Shown here piece by piece: positions 55,860 to 63,968 of a stretch of DNA of 64,000 bases. Below the pieces are notes generated by a model, which was given only the letters and a program-made list of their open reading frames with translations, searched no databases and was not told where the DNA came from. Made by a program: the position numbers and the translations under genes. Numbering within the stretch: the stretch's first letter is position 1; every line of letters starts with the position of its first letter. The DNA comes from a virus: positions 85,349 through 149,348 of the IMG/VR virus record IMGVR_UViG_3300027985_000286; one strand, given 5' to 3'.

Positions 55860-58361
55860 ATGACAATTCCCTTTAACCGTTACATTTCCGAGTCATTCGA
55901 CAAGTTCTACCCGTTCGAGAAGACTAAACCGTCTGTTGCCTACGTAAAGGCCCAGTACCAGTTTGAAGCTGGTTCTTATACCTATGGTGTAAGGTACAAT
56001 AAATCTAAACTTGGTTCTATGGTCAGTGATGTTGTTATTGGTAAATTTACAGGAATTAAGTTTTCTTATGCTCAGCTTACTGTAGTTCCAAATTTCAAGA
56101 TGTTCCTGTCCACTGTTGCTCAAATCCTAAAAACAGAGGCAGATGACAAAAACACCAAGGCTAAATGGAAGAAAGGCATCGTTCTAACCATGAATTCGTC
56201 TTTCTTCGAAAAGGCCAAGTCCCTTATCATGAGAATCATCAAGCTCATGCTTCTTGGTCAGTATAAGGTGAAAGACGGGTTTCATTGGAATGAGGACCCT
56301 GACCTAAGATCAATCTATATCTACAAGCAAGGTGCGATGTTTTCCCAGGTCTTCAAGAACATTCCAGAAGATCAGATGTCTGCTGCGTTAAACGCCAACA
56401 CTGTGGATTCGTATTCGGTTAAAACGACAGAGGCACCGAAAAAGAGCGATAGCACTAGCGCGTCAGATGTGTTTAACGATGTTAAAAAAGATGCTGATGT
56501 TACCAAACCTCAGCCTTCGATGCCTTTTGCTGACGGGTTCTATAAGTTTAAGGGCGAGCTGATGTACTTCAAGGTATCTTCTAAGGATGAATATACCGTG
56601 TACCGTCAGTATCCTTGGGGAGAATCAAAATACAAGTTAGAGACGATGAAGACCGCGTTCTTAGGTGCGGCACCTTCTAAGTTCTTCAACGAAGGTTCTG
56701 TATGGCCGAATTGTATTTGGCATTCTGGTATATCTGGTAACTGGGACGATGTTCTGACTCTATCTGACTTTCCGGGTTCGGTTTGGGCTTTCAACTTTAC
56801 CACAGTTGGTCTAGGTGCAACTAAGCTGACCGTAGAGCAGGCACTTAGTAAAGGGTGCTTCCCGTCAACAATCAGTAAGCCTACATACGAAGCACCGCTT
56901 TTTGGCATAGTGAAGGTTAACGGGTCCGGTAGTATTAAGCTGTCTGCTTTCAAGGTAATGACCAACCCTAACCAAAATATCGCCAAGTCTTTCGTAGTAG
57001 GCACCCAGCCTTCGAATACGGCAAGTCTGCCACTAGCCATGTTTCCTATAAGGCACGCTACCGCTATGAACATGGTTGCCTCTGGGTTGATACCCAGTGA
57101 TGGCCCTTTGATGCAAGCAATCTCAGATGAGTTTCACATCCTATCAAAGCAGAGTTCTGGGCAGGCTAAGCCTGCACCTGTTATCCCTGCTGTACCAACC
57201 CCAGATAAGGAAGATAGTCCTAGTTTGGCGTCTATCAAGAAAGGGCCTCCCATGCCCTGGACGTATGAAGCAGTGAAAAAGGTTCCCAAACTGTCCGACA
57301 AGGTAAAGCCTGAAGTTATTGAGCGTACTCTTGATCTATTCAACGTCAGGAGCAGCTCCACAAGGAACAAAGCGGTTGACATCGGACCTATGAGCATCAA
57401 GTTAGGTGGTAGCCTGGTAGAGGTCAGAGAGACATTTGAAAAGATTGCCAATATGTCTCAAGGAAAAAGAACGGAGATGTACGCTGCCATTGACAGGTAC
57501 CTACAAAAAACCAACAATTCTGCTTATGGTGCCTCTATTTGGCTTAACGAGAGTACAATCAAAGACGGCAAACAGTTTAAAGATAAAGGTATGGTAAAAG
57601 CCCTTCAGTCATACACTGGGAGCGGTTACTCTGAAATCAATAAGTTCCTTAGACAAAGTACGAAACCCTTGGACCTTGACCTTGTTAAAGAAAGGATTGC
57701 GAAGCTGGACGCGCTATTTCTTGAAGGGGGTGTTCGTCTACCCAAAGATACCGTTGTGTACCGAGGGCAGTCTTTGTATGATAGCGAAATTGCTGATTTG
57801 AAAGGAGGTGGTGTTGTTCATAATCCAGCGTACATGTCAACCACTTTGAACTCAAACACTGCCTCTGGGTTTTTGGGTGCTTACTCTATTTCTTCTGCGA
57901 GCTTTATTGCTGGATCTTCGAAAACAGACTATTCCGACAAGATGATTCTTGCTGGAAAAAACAAGTCTAAGGTTCTGATGAGCATTGACGGAACAGAAAA
58001 GGTTCCGGTACTTGTTCCAGGTAAGCTATCAAACCATGAAGGTGAATCTGAGGTTGTTCTTCCTAGAGGAACCATTCTTAGATTGTCTAGTGCACCAGAT
58101 AGCTTGGTTGAGGTTGACGAACGAGTGTACCTTGGTCACTTTACTGTGGAAGGGTTGTATGGTGTTCCTGAATCACTAGCAGAATACCGTACTCAAAGGT
58201 TGACTTCTTTCAGAGCTATGTTAGAATCAATGGATACCAAATCTAATAACATGGTGAACAGCCTTTATGCTGCAATGATGATGGCAAGAATTGCCGCCAC
58301 GGCGATGAGCCCTGCTGAGAAGGAGGAGCTCTACAACTTTTATCTTAAGATGGACTCTTGA
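55860..58361 (+). CDS. Putative injected ADP-ribosyltransferase 2, 833 aa
   Basis: MTIPFNRYISE/S is the head-targeting peptide (cut after residue 11). Residues 12-175 share the N-terminal domain of the 41771 protein (SFDKFYPF, VKAQYQFEAGS, NFKMFLSTV, IYIYKQG). A unique middle part and a Pro-rich stretch (PAPVIPAVPTPD) follow. The C-terminal domain is a complete R-S-E ADP-ribosyltransferase: Arg635 in VYRGQS, Ser660-Thr661-Thr662 in AYMSTTL, and Glu729-Ser-Glu731 in GESEVVLPRG. The E-x-E motif is typical of arginine-specific enzymes such as T4 Alt. Probable role: injected at infection to modify host proteins. Confidence 0.88.
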   Translation: MTIPFNRYISESFDKFYPFEKTKPSVAYVKAQYQFEAGSYTYGVRYNKSKLGSMVSDVVIGKFTGIKFSYAQLTVVPNFKMFLSTVAQILKTEADDKNTKAKWKKGIVLTMNSSFFEKAKSLIMRIIKLMLLGQYKVKDGFHWNEDPDLRSIYIYKQGAMFSQVFKNIPEDQMSAALNANTVDSYSVKTTEAPKKSDSTSASDVFNDVKKDADVTKPQPSMPFADGFYKFKGELMYFKVSSKDEYTVYRQYPWGESKYKLETMKTAFLGAAPSKFFNEGSVWPNCIWHSGISGNWDDVLTLSDFPGSVWAFNFTTVGLGATKLTVEQALSKGCFPSTISKPTYEAPLFGIVKVNGSGSIKLSAFKVMTNPNQNIAKSFVVGTQPSNTASLPLAMFPIRHATAMNMVASGLIPSDGPLMQAISDEFHILSKQSSGQAKPAPVIPAVPTPDKEDSPSLASIKKGPPMPWTYEAVKKVPKLSDKVKPEVIERTLDLFNVRSSSTRNKAVDIGPMSIKLGGSLVEVRETFEKIANMSQGKRTEMYAAIDRYLQKTNNSAYGASIWLNESTIKDGKQFKDKGMVKALQSYTGSGYSEINKFLRQSTKPLDLDLVKERIAKLDALFLEGGVRLPKDTVVYRGQSLYDSEIADLKGGGVVHNPAYMSTTLNSNTASGFLGAYSISSASFIAGSSKTDYSDKMILAGKNKSKVLMSIDGTEKVPVLVPGKLSNHEGESEVVLPRGTILRLSSAPDSLVEVDERVYLGHFTVEGLYGVPESLAEYRTQRLTSFRAMLESMDTKSNNMVNSLYAAMMMARIAATAMSPAEKEELYNFYLKMDS

Positions 58362-58387
58362 TTTGCTGGTAGTCCTGTGCTAAGCTT
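58359..58387 (+). promoter_or_regulatory. Early promoter
   Basis: TTGATT, 17-base spacer ending CCTGTGC, TAAGCT. It overlaps the stop of ADP-ribosyltransferase 2 and leads into the glycohydrolase operon. Confidence 0.75.
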
Positions 58388-58416
58388 CTATTATGTAAAA
58401 GTGAGGAGGAAAAACT

Positions 58417-58659
58417 ATGGATACCAAGCTAGTTCCGCGAGACGCAGCCAAGAGCCTCGATAAAAAGTGGCACAACATATTCCTGCGTTACGGTTACGCA
58501 GAACACATTCCGCATGGTCATCTCTTGGAGAGGTTCAACCTAATCCTCGGAACCATTCAGGCTTTTGGTGGTTTTGATATCGATGATCCTGAAGATGACC
58601 TCTACAACAACATTGCTGTTGCACTGTGCCTTCGTAAGGTGATGCTGGAGGGGAAATGA
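58417..58659 (+). CDS. Hypothetical protein, 80 aa
   Basis: ATG after GTGAGGAGG. Mostly helical (LDKKWHNIFLRYGYAEHI, LYNNIAVALCLRKVMLEG). It overlaps the glycohydrolase start by ATGA, so the two are co-translated. Function unknown. Confidence 0.65.
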   Translation: MDTKLVPRDAAKSLDKKWHNIFLRYGYAEHIPHGHLLERFNLILGTIQAFGGFDIDDPEDDLYNNIAVALCLRKVMLEGK

Positions 58660-59546
58660 TCTCCCCTAGGATCAGGAAGATTGACAGGATTAAGGGCATG
58701 CTTTGGGGTGCGCTCATCGGAGATTCCTTTGGGGCTCTGTTTGAGTTCACACCTCGAAGCAAGATGCCCATCCTTGATGGTGACTATGTCATTGACATCT
58801 ATCAGCACTCTGATCTTGTCAATAACGTTTTCGGGTATCCTGTAGGCACGATTACAGACGATGGAATTCAGATCATGATTACCATCGAGAGTCTGCTGCA
58901 GAACAACATGCACATCAACATCCGGGATATTCGGTTCAAGTTCCGTGATTGGTACTACGAAGGTTACTGGACTCCTGATGGCGAGTGCTTTGACATTGGC
59001 GGTACCACTCTAGAAGGGTTGCTGTTTGCTGGAAACCCGCTATTTCGAATCAAGGCAACCAAGAAGAGCGAAGGCAACGGATCTCTAATGCGACTGCCTG
59101 CGATTGCAGGGCTAAAGACGCTCCACCTGGAAGACATTATCAAGTTCATTCAAATTACGCATAGGACAGAGAGCAAGGATTTCTACCGGGTCCAGGTTGA
59201 CTACGTTAATACGCTGCGTAACATCCTGTCTGGAAAGATTCCTAAGAGGGTGGGCACCAAGTCGCTCATGACCACTAAGCGGTATCAGCCCACCGGTGAT
59301 GCAATGTCCACTGCAAGGTTGGCTCTGACGGTATTCCGTTATGGCCCAGAAAGCTACTTGGACGGTCTGTGTAAAGTAGTGTCGTTTGGAAATGACACCG
59401 ATACCAACGGATGTGTCTACGGTGCGCTCAAGGGTGCAGCGGTTGGATACAGTAACATCCCTAAGTGGATGATAGATCCTATGTGGAACAAGGACAAAAT
59501 TTCTGCTCTAATTGAAGAATTTGCAGAAAAAGCTTGCACATCTTAA
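58656..59546 (+). CDS. ADP-ribosylglycohydrolase (DraG/ARH family)
   Basis: This 296-residue enzyme should remove ADP-ribose from modified proteins, DNA or small molecules. Family motifs with metal ligands are clear: GALIGDSFG (18-26), TITDDG (65-70, two Asp), EGNGSLMRLP (139-148) and FGNDTDTNG (244-252). The length matches DraG (about 290). It lies 300 bases behind ADP-ribosyltransferase 2 but under a separate early promoter, so it is made while the transferases arrive with the virion. Reversal of phage or host ADP-ribosylation is inferred. Confidence 0.93.
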   Translation: MISPRIRKIDRIKGMLWGALIGDSFGALFEFTPRSKMPILDGDYVIDIYQHSDLVNNVFGYPVGTITDDGIQIMITIESLLQNNMHINIRDIRFKFRDWYYEGYWTPDGECFDIGGTTLEGLLFAGNPLFRIKATKKSEGNGSLMRLPAIAGLKTLHLEDIIKFIQITHRTESKDFYRVQVDYVNTLRNILSGKIPKRVGTKSLMTTKRYQPTGDAMSTARLALTVFRYGPESYLDGLCKVVSFGNDTDTNGCVYGALKGAAVGYSNIPKWMIDPMWNKDKISALIEEFAEKACTS

Positions 59547-59562
59547 TCAATGGTGTAATACT
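59534..59562 (+). promoter_or_regulatory. Early promoter of the duplicated pair
   Basis: TTGCAC, 17-base spacer TCTTAATCAATGGTG-type (shared with 12974), AATACT, then GCAACATACAAACAATGC. Confidence 0.7.
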
Positions 59563-59602
59563 AGCAACATACAAACAATGCAGCATTGAAGAGGACTACA
59601 CA

Positions 59603-59872
59603 ATGAGCTTCCAAACTGATGTTGACTCCCTGCTTAACGAACCCTTTCGGAACATCATTGTCAACCTTTACGGTCGTTGGTTGGACGAAAGGGCCTACGA
59701 GGACATCAACGAATACGGCGAGTTTCTGAAGAAACACCTCCCTCCCAAGATGACTATGTTAAAGATGACCAAGCGCCCGTTCGGCTTTGCGTTTACGTAC
59801 CAAGGCCGACCCGGTAAAGAGTACGCCTTTTTCATTAAGAGTACCTCGATCGGGTGGAAGCGGACGAAGTAG
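59603..59872 (+). CDS. Hypothetical protein, duplicated copy 1, 89 aa
   Basis: ATG after TTGAAGAGGACTACACA. Protein MSFQTDVDSLLNEPFRNI, with KRPFGFAFTYQGRPGKEYAF at the C-terminal half. It is paralogous to the next gene. The duplicate with its own leader suggests dosage or diversification. No family known. Confidence 0.75.
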   Translation: MSFQTDVDSLLNEPFRNIIVNLYGRWLDERAYEDINEYGEFLKKHLPPKMTMLKMTKRPFGFAFTYQGRPGKEYAFFIKSTSIGWKRTK

Positions 59873-59919
59873 GAGCCTGCAACATACAAACAACACTGCA
59901 TTTTGAAGAGGATTACACA

Positions 59920-60183
59920 ATGAGCTTCCAAACTGATGTTGACTCCTTGTTTAACGAACCCTTTCGGAGCTTCGTCTGCGACCTTTACGGTTGTTGGTTG
60001 GACGAAATGGAGGACATCAATGAATATGGCAAGATTCTGATGAAACTCCTCCCACCCAAGATAACTATGGTAAGGATGACCGAGCGCCCGTTTGGCTTTA
60101 CGTTCACACACCAGGACCGGCCAGAGTGCGAGTTCGCGTTTTTCGTTAAAAGCAACTCGTTTGTGTGGAAGCGGACGAAGTAG
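59920..60183 (+). CDS. Hypothetical protein, duplicated copy 2, 87 aa
   Basis: Second copy: same start (MSFQTDVDSL) and end (FVWKRTK versus IGWKRTK), with two codons lost near residue 35 and changes such as two added cysteines (VCDLYGCWLD). Leader and ribosome site are also duplicated, though no full second promoter is visible. Confidence 0.75.
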   Translation: MSFQTDVDSLFNEPFRSFVCDLYGCWLDEMEDINEYGKILMKLLPPKITMVRMTERPFGFTFTHQDRPECEFAFFVKSNSFVWKRTK

Positions 60184-60197
60184 AGGGGTGACTAACA

Positions 60198-60371
60198 ATG
60201 AAGGTCAGCTATTTCGACAAGAGCTCTTGGTCTGCAATGGCTAAGAGCCTGGGATTCACGGTAATTTGCGACCCCTGCCACAAGGGAAACGCAACCGCAT
60301 ACCAGGGAACCAAGGTAAGGGGTTCCTGGAGCGTGAACAAGGGTGAAGGTTATCTGATTGAGAGGTATTGA
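60198..60371 (+). CDS. Small hypothetical protein, 57 aa
   Basis: ATG at 60198 after GAGGGGTGACTAACA. Basic small protein with a CDPC pair (TVICDPCHKGN) and WSVNKGEGYLIERY. Not in a longer frame. Unknown. Confidence 0.55.
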   Translation: MKVSYFDKSSWSAMAKSLGFTVICDPCHKGNATAYQGTKVRGSWSVNKGEGYLIERY

Positions 60372-60373
60372 TT

Positions 60374-60865
60374 ATGACTTCCATTACTCGCATCCTTCGG
60401 CGTGTTCGCCGCTCGGATTGTACCACTGATGAAGGCAAAGCGTCGCTCGTGGAAATGCTGCGGAAAGAGTTCAATGCCATGGCAGACCACATCACCACCT
60501 TGCAGCTCACCATCGAGCGAATGAATCGGAGGTGCGTACCCTTGGAAGAGCGGTACGTGGAAGCGGTAAACGCTGAGGGTACAACTAACAAGCTCACTGT
60601 CAATCCGGTGAGTGGCCGTATTACCCTCAAGCTTGGTAGGGGCTGCCGTGGTACTGCTGCTTTCCATCTGATTGCCTTGGCCAATAAGGTCAAAGACCTG
60701 GAGTTCGACCCCATGACCGTCCGGGGTCGCATCCAGTGGCACGAGTCTGACAAGTTCTATTCGTGCAACCTCATTTCGGATAGTAAGAAAATGAGCTACA
60801 GGCTCACGTACTATACCGAAACCGGCTACACCTGCATGGAAAAGGTTCCTGCTCTTCGGGGGTAA
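60374..60865 (+). CDS. Hypothetical protein, 163 aa
   Basis: ATG at 60374 with GAGAGG 8 bases upstream. An N-terminal helical part (LVEMLRKEFNAMADHITTLQL) leads to a beta-rich C-terminal half (KLTVNPVSGRITLKLG, MSYRLTYYTETGYTCM). Unknown. Confidence 0.65.
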   Translation: MTSITRILRRVRRSDCTTDEGKASLVEMLRKEFNAMADHITTLQLTIERMNRRCVPLEERYVEAVNAEGTTNKLTVNPVSGRITLKLGRGCRGTAAFHLIALANKVKDLEFDPMTVRGRIQWHESDKFYSCNLISDSKKMSYRLTYYTETGYTCMEKVPALRG

Positions 60866-60867
60866 TC

Positions 60868-61077
60868 GTGGAAAGACTTCGCTATCGAGCTGAACTGTGG
60901 TCCATTCTCAAGCATATGGACCCCGACAAGGTTTTTGAGACACTGTGCTACGTGAGTGAAGGGTACAAACCACTCCACGCCATTAAAAAAGTCTTTGGGA
61001 CAACGTATACAGGTGTTATACTTGCAAGGACGTTTGCTTTACACGTTATTGCAAGCCAGCCATTCTTCGGAGGATAA
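60868..61077 (+). CDS. Hypothetical protein, 69 aa
   Basis: GTG start 2 bases after the preceding stop, near GGGGG. Helical sequence (YRAELWSILKHMDPDKVFETL) with GYKPLHAIKKVFGTTYTGVI resembling a helix-turn-helix, though not diagnostic. It lies 6 bases before the RNA ligase gene. Confidence 0.55.
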   Translation: MERLRYRAELWSILKHMDPDKVFETLCYVSEGYKPLHAIKKVFGTTYTGVILARTFALHVIASQPFFGG

Positions 61078-61083
61078 ACTACT

Positions 61084-62406
61084 ATGAGTAACTATGCCGC
61101 AACCATCGTGAAGTTGGAAAAGGTCTGGAAGCATTCAAATGCTGACCGTCTGCAGTGCACCCACATCTTTGGGAACAACGTCATTGTTGGGCTCAATGCC
61201 AAGGAAGGGGACATTGGTCTGTTCTTTCCTCTGGAGTCCCAGATTGGGGCGGAATTTGCAGTTGCCAATGACCTAATCCGTCGGAAGGACCCGACCACGG
61301 GCAAGGCTGCTGGAGGTATGTTCGACTCCAATCGTCGTGTTCGTTGCCAGAAGTTCCGTGGTGAAGAGAGCATGGGATTCTGGATTCCTATCAATAGCCT
61401 TCTGAAGACCCCCGGGTTCGAAGACATCACGCCCAGCGTGGGGTTGGAGATTGAAGAGCACAACGGCATCACTCTCTCCAAGAAGTATATCCCCGAGCAC
61501 GTACGCACGCGCAGAGCATCTAGGTCCTCTGGTAATCGTTTTCAGTCTGCTTCTCGTCTCATCCCCGAGCAGTTTCATTTTCATTATGACACTGCTCAGC
61601 TGGGTAAGAACATCCACAACATCAACCCCAACACTCTGATTTCTCTGACCTGGAAGCTTCACGGTACGTCTGCTATTGCCTCCAAGGTCCTTGTCCGGGA
61701 TGAGTACCAGGGGTTCAAGCGACTGGTCAGCAAGATTGCCGAATGGTTTGGAGTGGAGACGGTTAACTCCACGTACGATACCCTTTACGCCTCCCGGAAC
61801 GTGGTGAAGAACGGCAAGGAAGAGCAGCCCGCATACGAGATTACCGGGTACGACCTGTGGACTGATTCTGCCAAGCAGTTCGACTTCAAGCTTCACAATG
61901 GTGAGACTGTCTACTATGAGATCGTAGGCTACGATTCTAAGGGTGGACGACCCATTCAGAAGATGGGTGGTTACAGCTTTGACTACGGTTGCAACCCTGG
62001 TGATTATGAGATTTACGTCTACCGAATCACCCACACCAATGTGGATGGTATAGTCCACGAACTGGCTTGGCCTCAGGTAATTGAGCGCTGCGGGCAGCTT
62101 GGTCTGCGACACGTTCCGTCTATCTTTTACGGTTACGCAGCGGACCTGTTCGAAATCCCCCTGAACAACACCAAGGAATGGCGTGATAAGTTCCTCAGTA
62201 AGATCTTTGAGGTGTATGCCGGCCCGCAGGACTCTATCTTCTGCAACAACCCTGTTCCTGAAGAGGGTGTTGTACTGCGTATCGAAGGTCTCAACGTGAA
62301 GGCATTCAAGGCCAAGTCCTTCCGTTTCCTGAAGGGCGAGACTGAGATGCTTGACACTGGTGAAATTGATATTGAGACCGAACAGTCTGAGGAGGAAGCA
62401 GCATAA
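61084..62406 (+). CDS. RNA ligase with N-terminal OB domain (Rnl5/DraRnl-like)
   Basis: This 440-residue ligase seals 3'-OH/5'-phosphate RNA ends. The N-terminal 120 residues (VKLEKVWKHSNADRLQCTHIFG, GDIGLFFPLESQIG) look like the OB module of Deinococcus-type RNA ligases. Motif I is TWKLHGTSA with adenylated Lys191; motif IIIa YYEIVGYD; motif IV EEGVVLRI; motif V KAFKAKSFRF. An acidic C-terminal tail follows. Repair of host tRNA or nicked RNA against anticodon nucleases is a plausible task. ATG after GGAGGATAAACT. Confidence 0.88.
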   Translation: MSNYAATIVKLEKVWKHSNADRLQCTHIFGNNVIVGLNAKEGDIGLFFPLESQIGAEFAVANDLIRRKDPTTGKAAGGMFDSNRRVRCQKFRGEESMGFWIPINSLLKTPGFEDITPSVGLEIEEHNGITLSKKYIPEHVRTRRASRSSGNRFQSASRLIPEQFHFHYDTAQLGKNIHNINPNTLISLTWKLHGTSAIASKVLVRDEYQGFKRLVSKIAEWFGVETVNSTYDTLYASRNVVKNGKEEQPAYEITGYDLWTDSAKQFDFKLHNGETVYYEIVGYDSKGGRPIQKMGGYSFDYGCNPGDYEIYVYRITHTNVDGIVHELAWPQVIERCGQLGLRHVPSIFYGYAADLFEIPLNNTKEWRDKFLSKIFEVYAGPQDSIFCNNPVPEEGVVLRIEGLNVKAFKAKSFRFLKGETEMLDTGEIDIETEQSEEEAA

Positions 62407-62645
62407 TGAATACCTTCCGGATTGACCATATCATCAAAGAACAGTTTATTGGTAAGAAACTCGTTGCACTTGAGTTCAATGCCAACGAACCTTACGAGGG
62501 TTCGCGAAAGGCAGAGTTTGGCCAGGTAATCAAGCACGCCTATGTTGACTGTTACGATGACAACGACGTTGTCATCCATCTGGTTATGGATGACGGCAGT
62601 CGAACCTGGGTCTACGACAACGAAATGGTTACACTAGAAGACTAA
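62406..62645 (+). CDS. Hypothetical protein, 79 aa
   Basis: ATG overlaps the RNA ligase stop region (TAATG). Small alpha/beta sequence (KKLVALEFNANEPYEGSRKA, DNDVVIHLVMDDGSRTWVY). Co-translated with the ligase. Unknown. Confidence 0.65.
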   Translation: MNTFRIDHIIKEQFIGKKLVALEFNANEPYEGSRKAEFGQVIKHAYVDCYDDNDVVIHLVMDDGSRTWVYDNEMVTLED

Positions 62646-62664
62646 CAACGGGAGAGCGTAAAAC

Positions 62665-62889
62665 ATGAGTAAAGACCTTTCCGAAGAGACCAAAACTCAT
62701 CTGAACCTGATCTATCAGACCTGCGTGGCTCATCGCAATCACTACACATCTCTTTCTCCTGAGGAGGTAACCCCGGACGATGAGAGTCTCAATATCCTGG
62801 GTTCCGCATTTGTCCTGCTGTACCGAAATTACGTCATGAGTTCGGAGAGCAAGGAGGCAGAGAAGAAGCGCCGTGAAACTCTCAACTAG
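62665..62889 (+). CDS. Hypothetical helical protein, 74 aa
   Basis: ATG after GGGAGAGCG. Helical, charged (EETKTHLNLIYQTCVAHRNHY, SESKEAEKKRRETLN). It overlaps the next gene by 17 bases. Unknown. Confidence 0.6.
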   Translation: MSKDLSEETKTHLNLIYQTCVAHRNHYTSLSPEEVTPDDESLNILGSAFVLLYRNYVMSSESKEAEKKRRETLN

Positions 62890-63136
62890 AACTAGGGTCA
62901 AGAGAATCAAGCAGAAGTTGTTTCTCCTCCAGAGTGAACTGGAGGTGCTGCAAGAACAGTGTAATCACCTTGAAGAGGTAGAGGTGAAGTACGTTAATTC
63001 GGGAGACGGTTTTCATCCGTCTTCGTTTGCAATATTCTGGCATTGCATCGAGTGTGATAAACGATGGTCAACTGACCAAGAATACGAAACCGTGAGAAAA
63101 CTCAGAGACATTAAGATTGTCAGAAGGGTTCGTTGA
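62873..63136 (+). CDS. Coiled-coil and Cys-pair protein, 87 aa
   Basis: GTG start inside the previous gene. A basic coiled coil (RVKRIKQKLFLLQSELEVLQ) is followed by CNH and HCIECDKRW, which could bind zinc. It overlaps the next ATG (TGATG). Unknown. Confidence 0.55.
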   Translation: MKLSTRTRVKRIKQKLFLLQSELEVLQEQCNHLEEVEVKYVNSGDGFHPSSFAIFWHCIECDKRWSTDQEYETVRKLRDIKIVRRVR

Positions 63137-63510
63137 TGAAGGTTATTATCGCTGGCTCTAGAACGATAAATGACTACGAAGCCGTAAAGGCATTCGTAGC
63201 AGAGTCGGGGTACGATATAACCGAAGTGGTTAGTGGACATTCCCCTGGGGGTGGTGTTGATCTGCTAGGGGAACGGTGGTCAGAAGAGTTCCTTGGTAAA
63301 AAGGCTAGACTATTTCCGTACCCGGTGTTAATGGGTGTGACTGGTGGGTACTTTAGAAACAAAAAGATGGCGGTTTACGGAGATGCGCTGATTGCAATTT
63401 GGGACGGCGAATCTAAAGGCACCAAAGACATGATCAATCAGATGAAGCGTCTTGGTAAACCACATAAGGTGTTTGTCTTGAGACCTGGGCAAGCATCGCT
63501 TCCTTGGTAA
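63136..63510 (+). CDS. SLOG/YspA-like nucleotide-binding protein, 124 aa
   Basis: The pattern VIIAGSRTINDYEAVKAF, VVSGHSPGGGVDLLGERW, GGYFRNKKMAVYGDALIAIWDG and SKGTKDMI matches the YspA/DUF2493 branch of the SLOG superfamily. SLOG domains bind nucleotides such as ADP-ribose derivatives and occur in conflict systems. It fits the NAD/ADP-ribose theme but its ligand here is unknown. ATG overlaps the preceding stop. Confidence 0.82.
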   Translation: MKVIIAGSRTINDYEAVKAFVAESGYDITEVVSGHSPGGGVDLLGERWSEEFLGKKARLFPYPVLMGVTGGYFRNKKMAVYGDALIAIWDGESKGTKDMINQMKRLGKPHKVFVLRPGQASLPW

Positions 63511-63528
63511 GCTACTGCAGGAGAAGAC

Positions 63529-63741
63529 ATGGAAGAGTATGCTGTTGTTGTGGGGTATGTGGTGCTAGTTGGAGAGGTTGAACCTGTCATCAGCATCACT
63601 CAAAGAGAATACCGTAATCTTCTTAAGGCCCGTCTGAGACTGGAATGTATGGAGGCCATGGGTGTGGACTCTTGGTCTTGCTACGACGATGCAGTCAACC
63701 TTTACGTGAAGGAGCTTGCCCGTGGACGAATTGATGGATGA
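63529..63741 (+). CDS. Hypothetical protein, 70 aa
   Basis: ATG after CAGGAGAAGAC. Beta N-terminus (YAVVVGYVVLVGEVEPVISI) then a helix (REYRNLLKARLRLECMEAMG). It overlaps the next gene by 20 bases. Unknown. Confidence 0.6.
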   Translation: MEEYAVVVGYVVLVGEVEPVISITQREYRNLLKARLRLECMEAMGVDSWSCYDDAVNLYVKELARGRIDG

Positions 63742-63886
63742 GCATATCACACTAGCAGAAGAGCTGCTAGAGTCTTTCAGAACTACCCCGAATAACGGGT
63801 ACGTTTCGATTGAGGACATGAGCAAAATCGTCAAGGTTCTGGAGTTCTTTGTTGACCGTGGGGTCGAGCTAGACCTCCGCTCGTAA
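63722..63886 (+). CDS. Small hypothetical protein, 54 aa
   Basis: GTG at 63722 with GGAG at 7 bases (ATG at 63734 is an alternative). Acidic helical sequence (DEHITLAEELLESFR, IEDMSKIVKVLEFFVDRG). The frame is open and coupled to the preceding gene. Confidence 0.5.
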   Translation: MDELMDEHITLAEELLESFRTTPNNGYVSIEDMSKIVKVLEFFVDRGVELDLRS

Positions 63887-63889
63887 CCC

Positions 63890-63968
63890 CTGCTAGGACT
63901 GTGCCAGGCGCTGCCTGCTGCGACTTCTTTTATTGCGCGTGCACTTACATGCAGGCAGCGCCTAGCAG
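63890..63968 (+). terminator. Long nested hairpin at the window end
   Basis: CTGCTAGG (63890-63897) pairs with CCTAGCAG (63961-63968), and inside it CGCTGCCTGC (63909-63918) pairs with GCAGGCAGCG (63951-63960). No T-run directly follows. It may terminate the operon or form a regulatory RNA whose context lies outside the window. Confidence 0.45.

Larger units (their letters stand above)
59564..60183 (+). repeat. Tandem duplication of a leader plus small gene
   Basis: The unit 59564-59872 (leader GCAACATACAAACAA, ribosome site, gene) is repeated with divergence at 59878-60183. The two proteins share their first 12 residues exactly and keep the same ends. Confidence 0.85.

Noticed and set aside
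61273-62112. 279-codon minus-strand frame opposite the RNA ligase
   Set aside because: It is an antisense shadow with no ribosome site and no recognisable domain.
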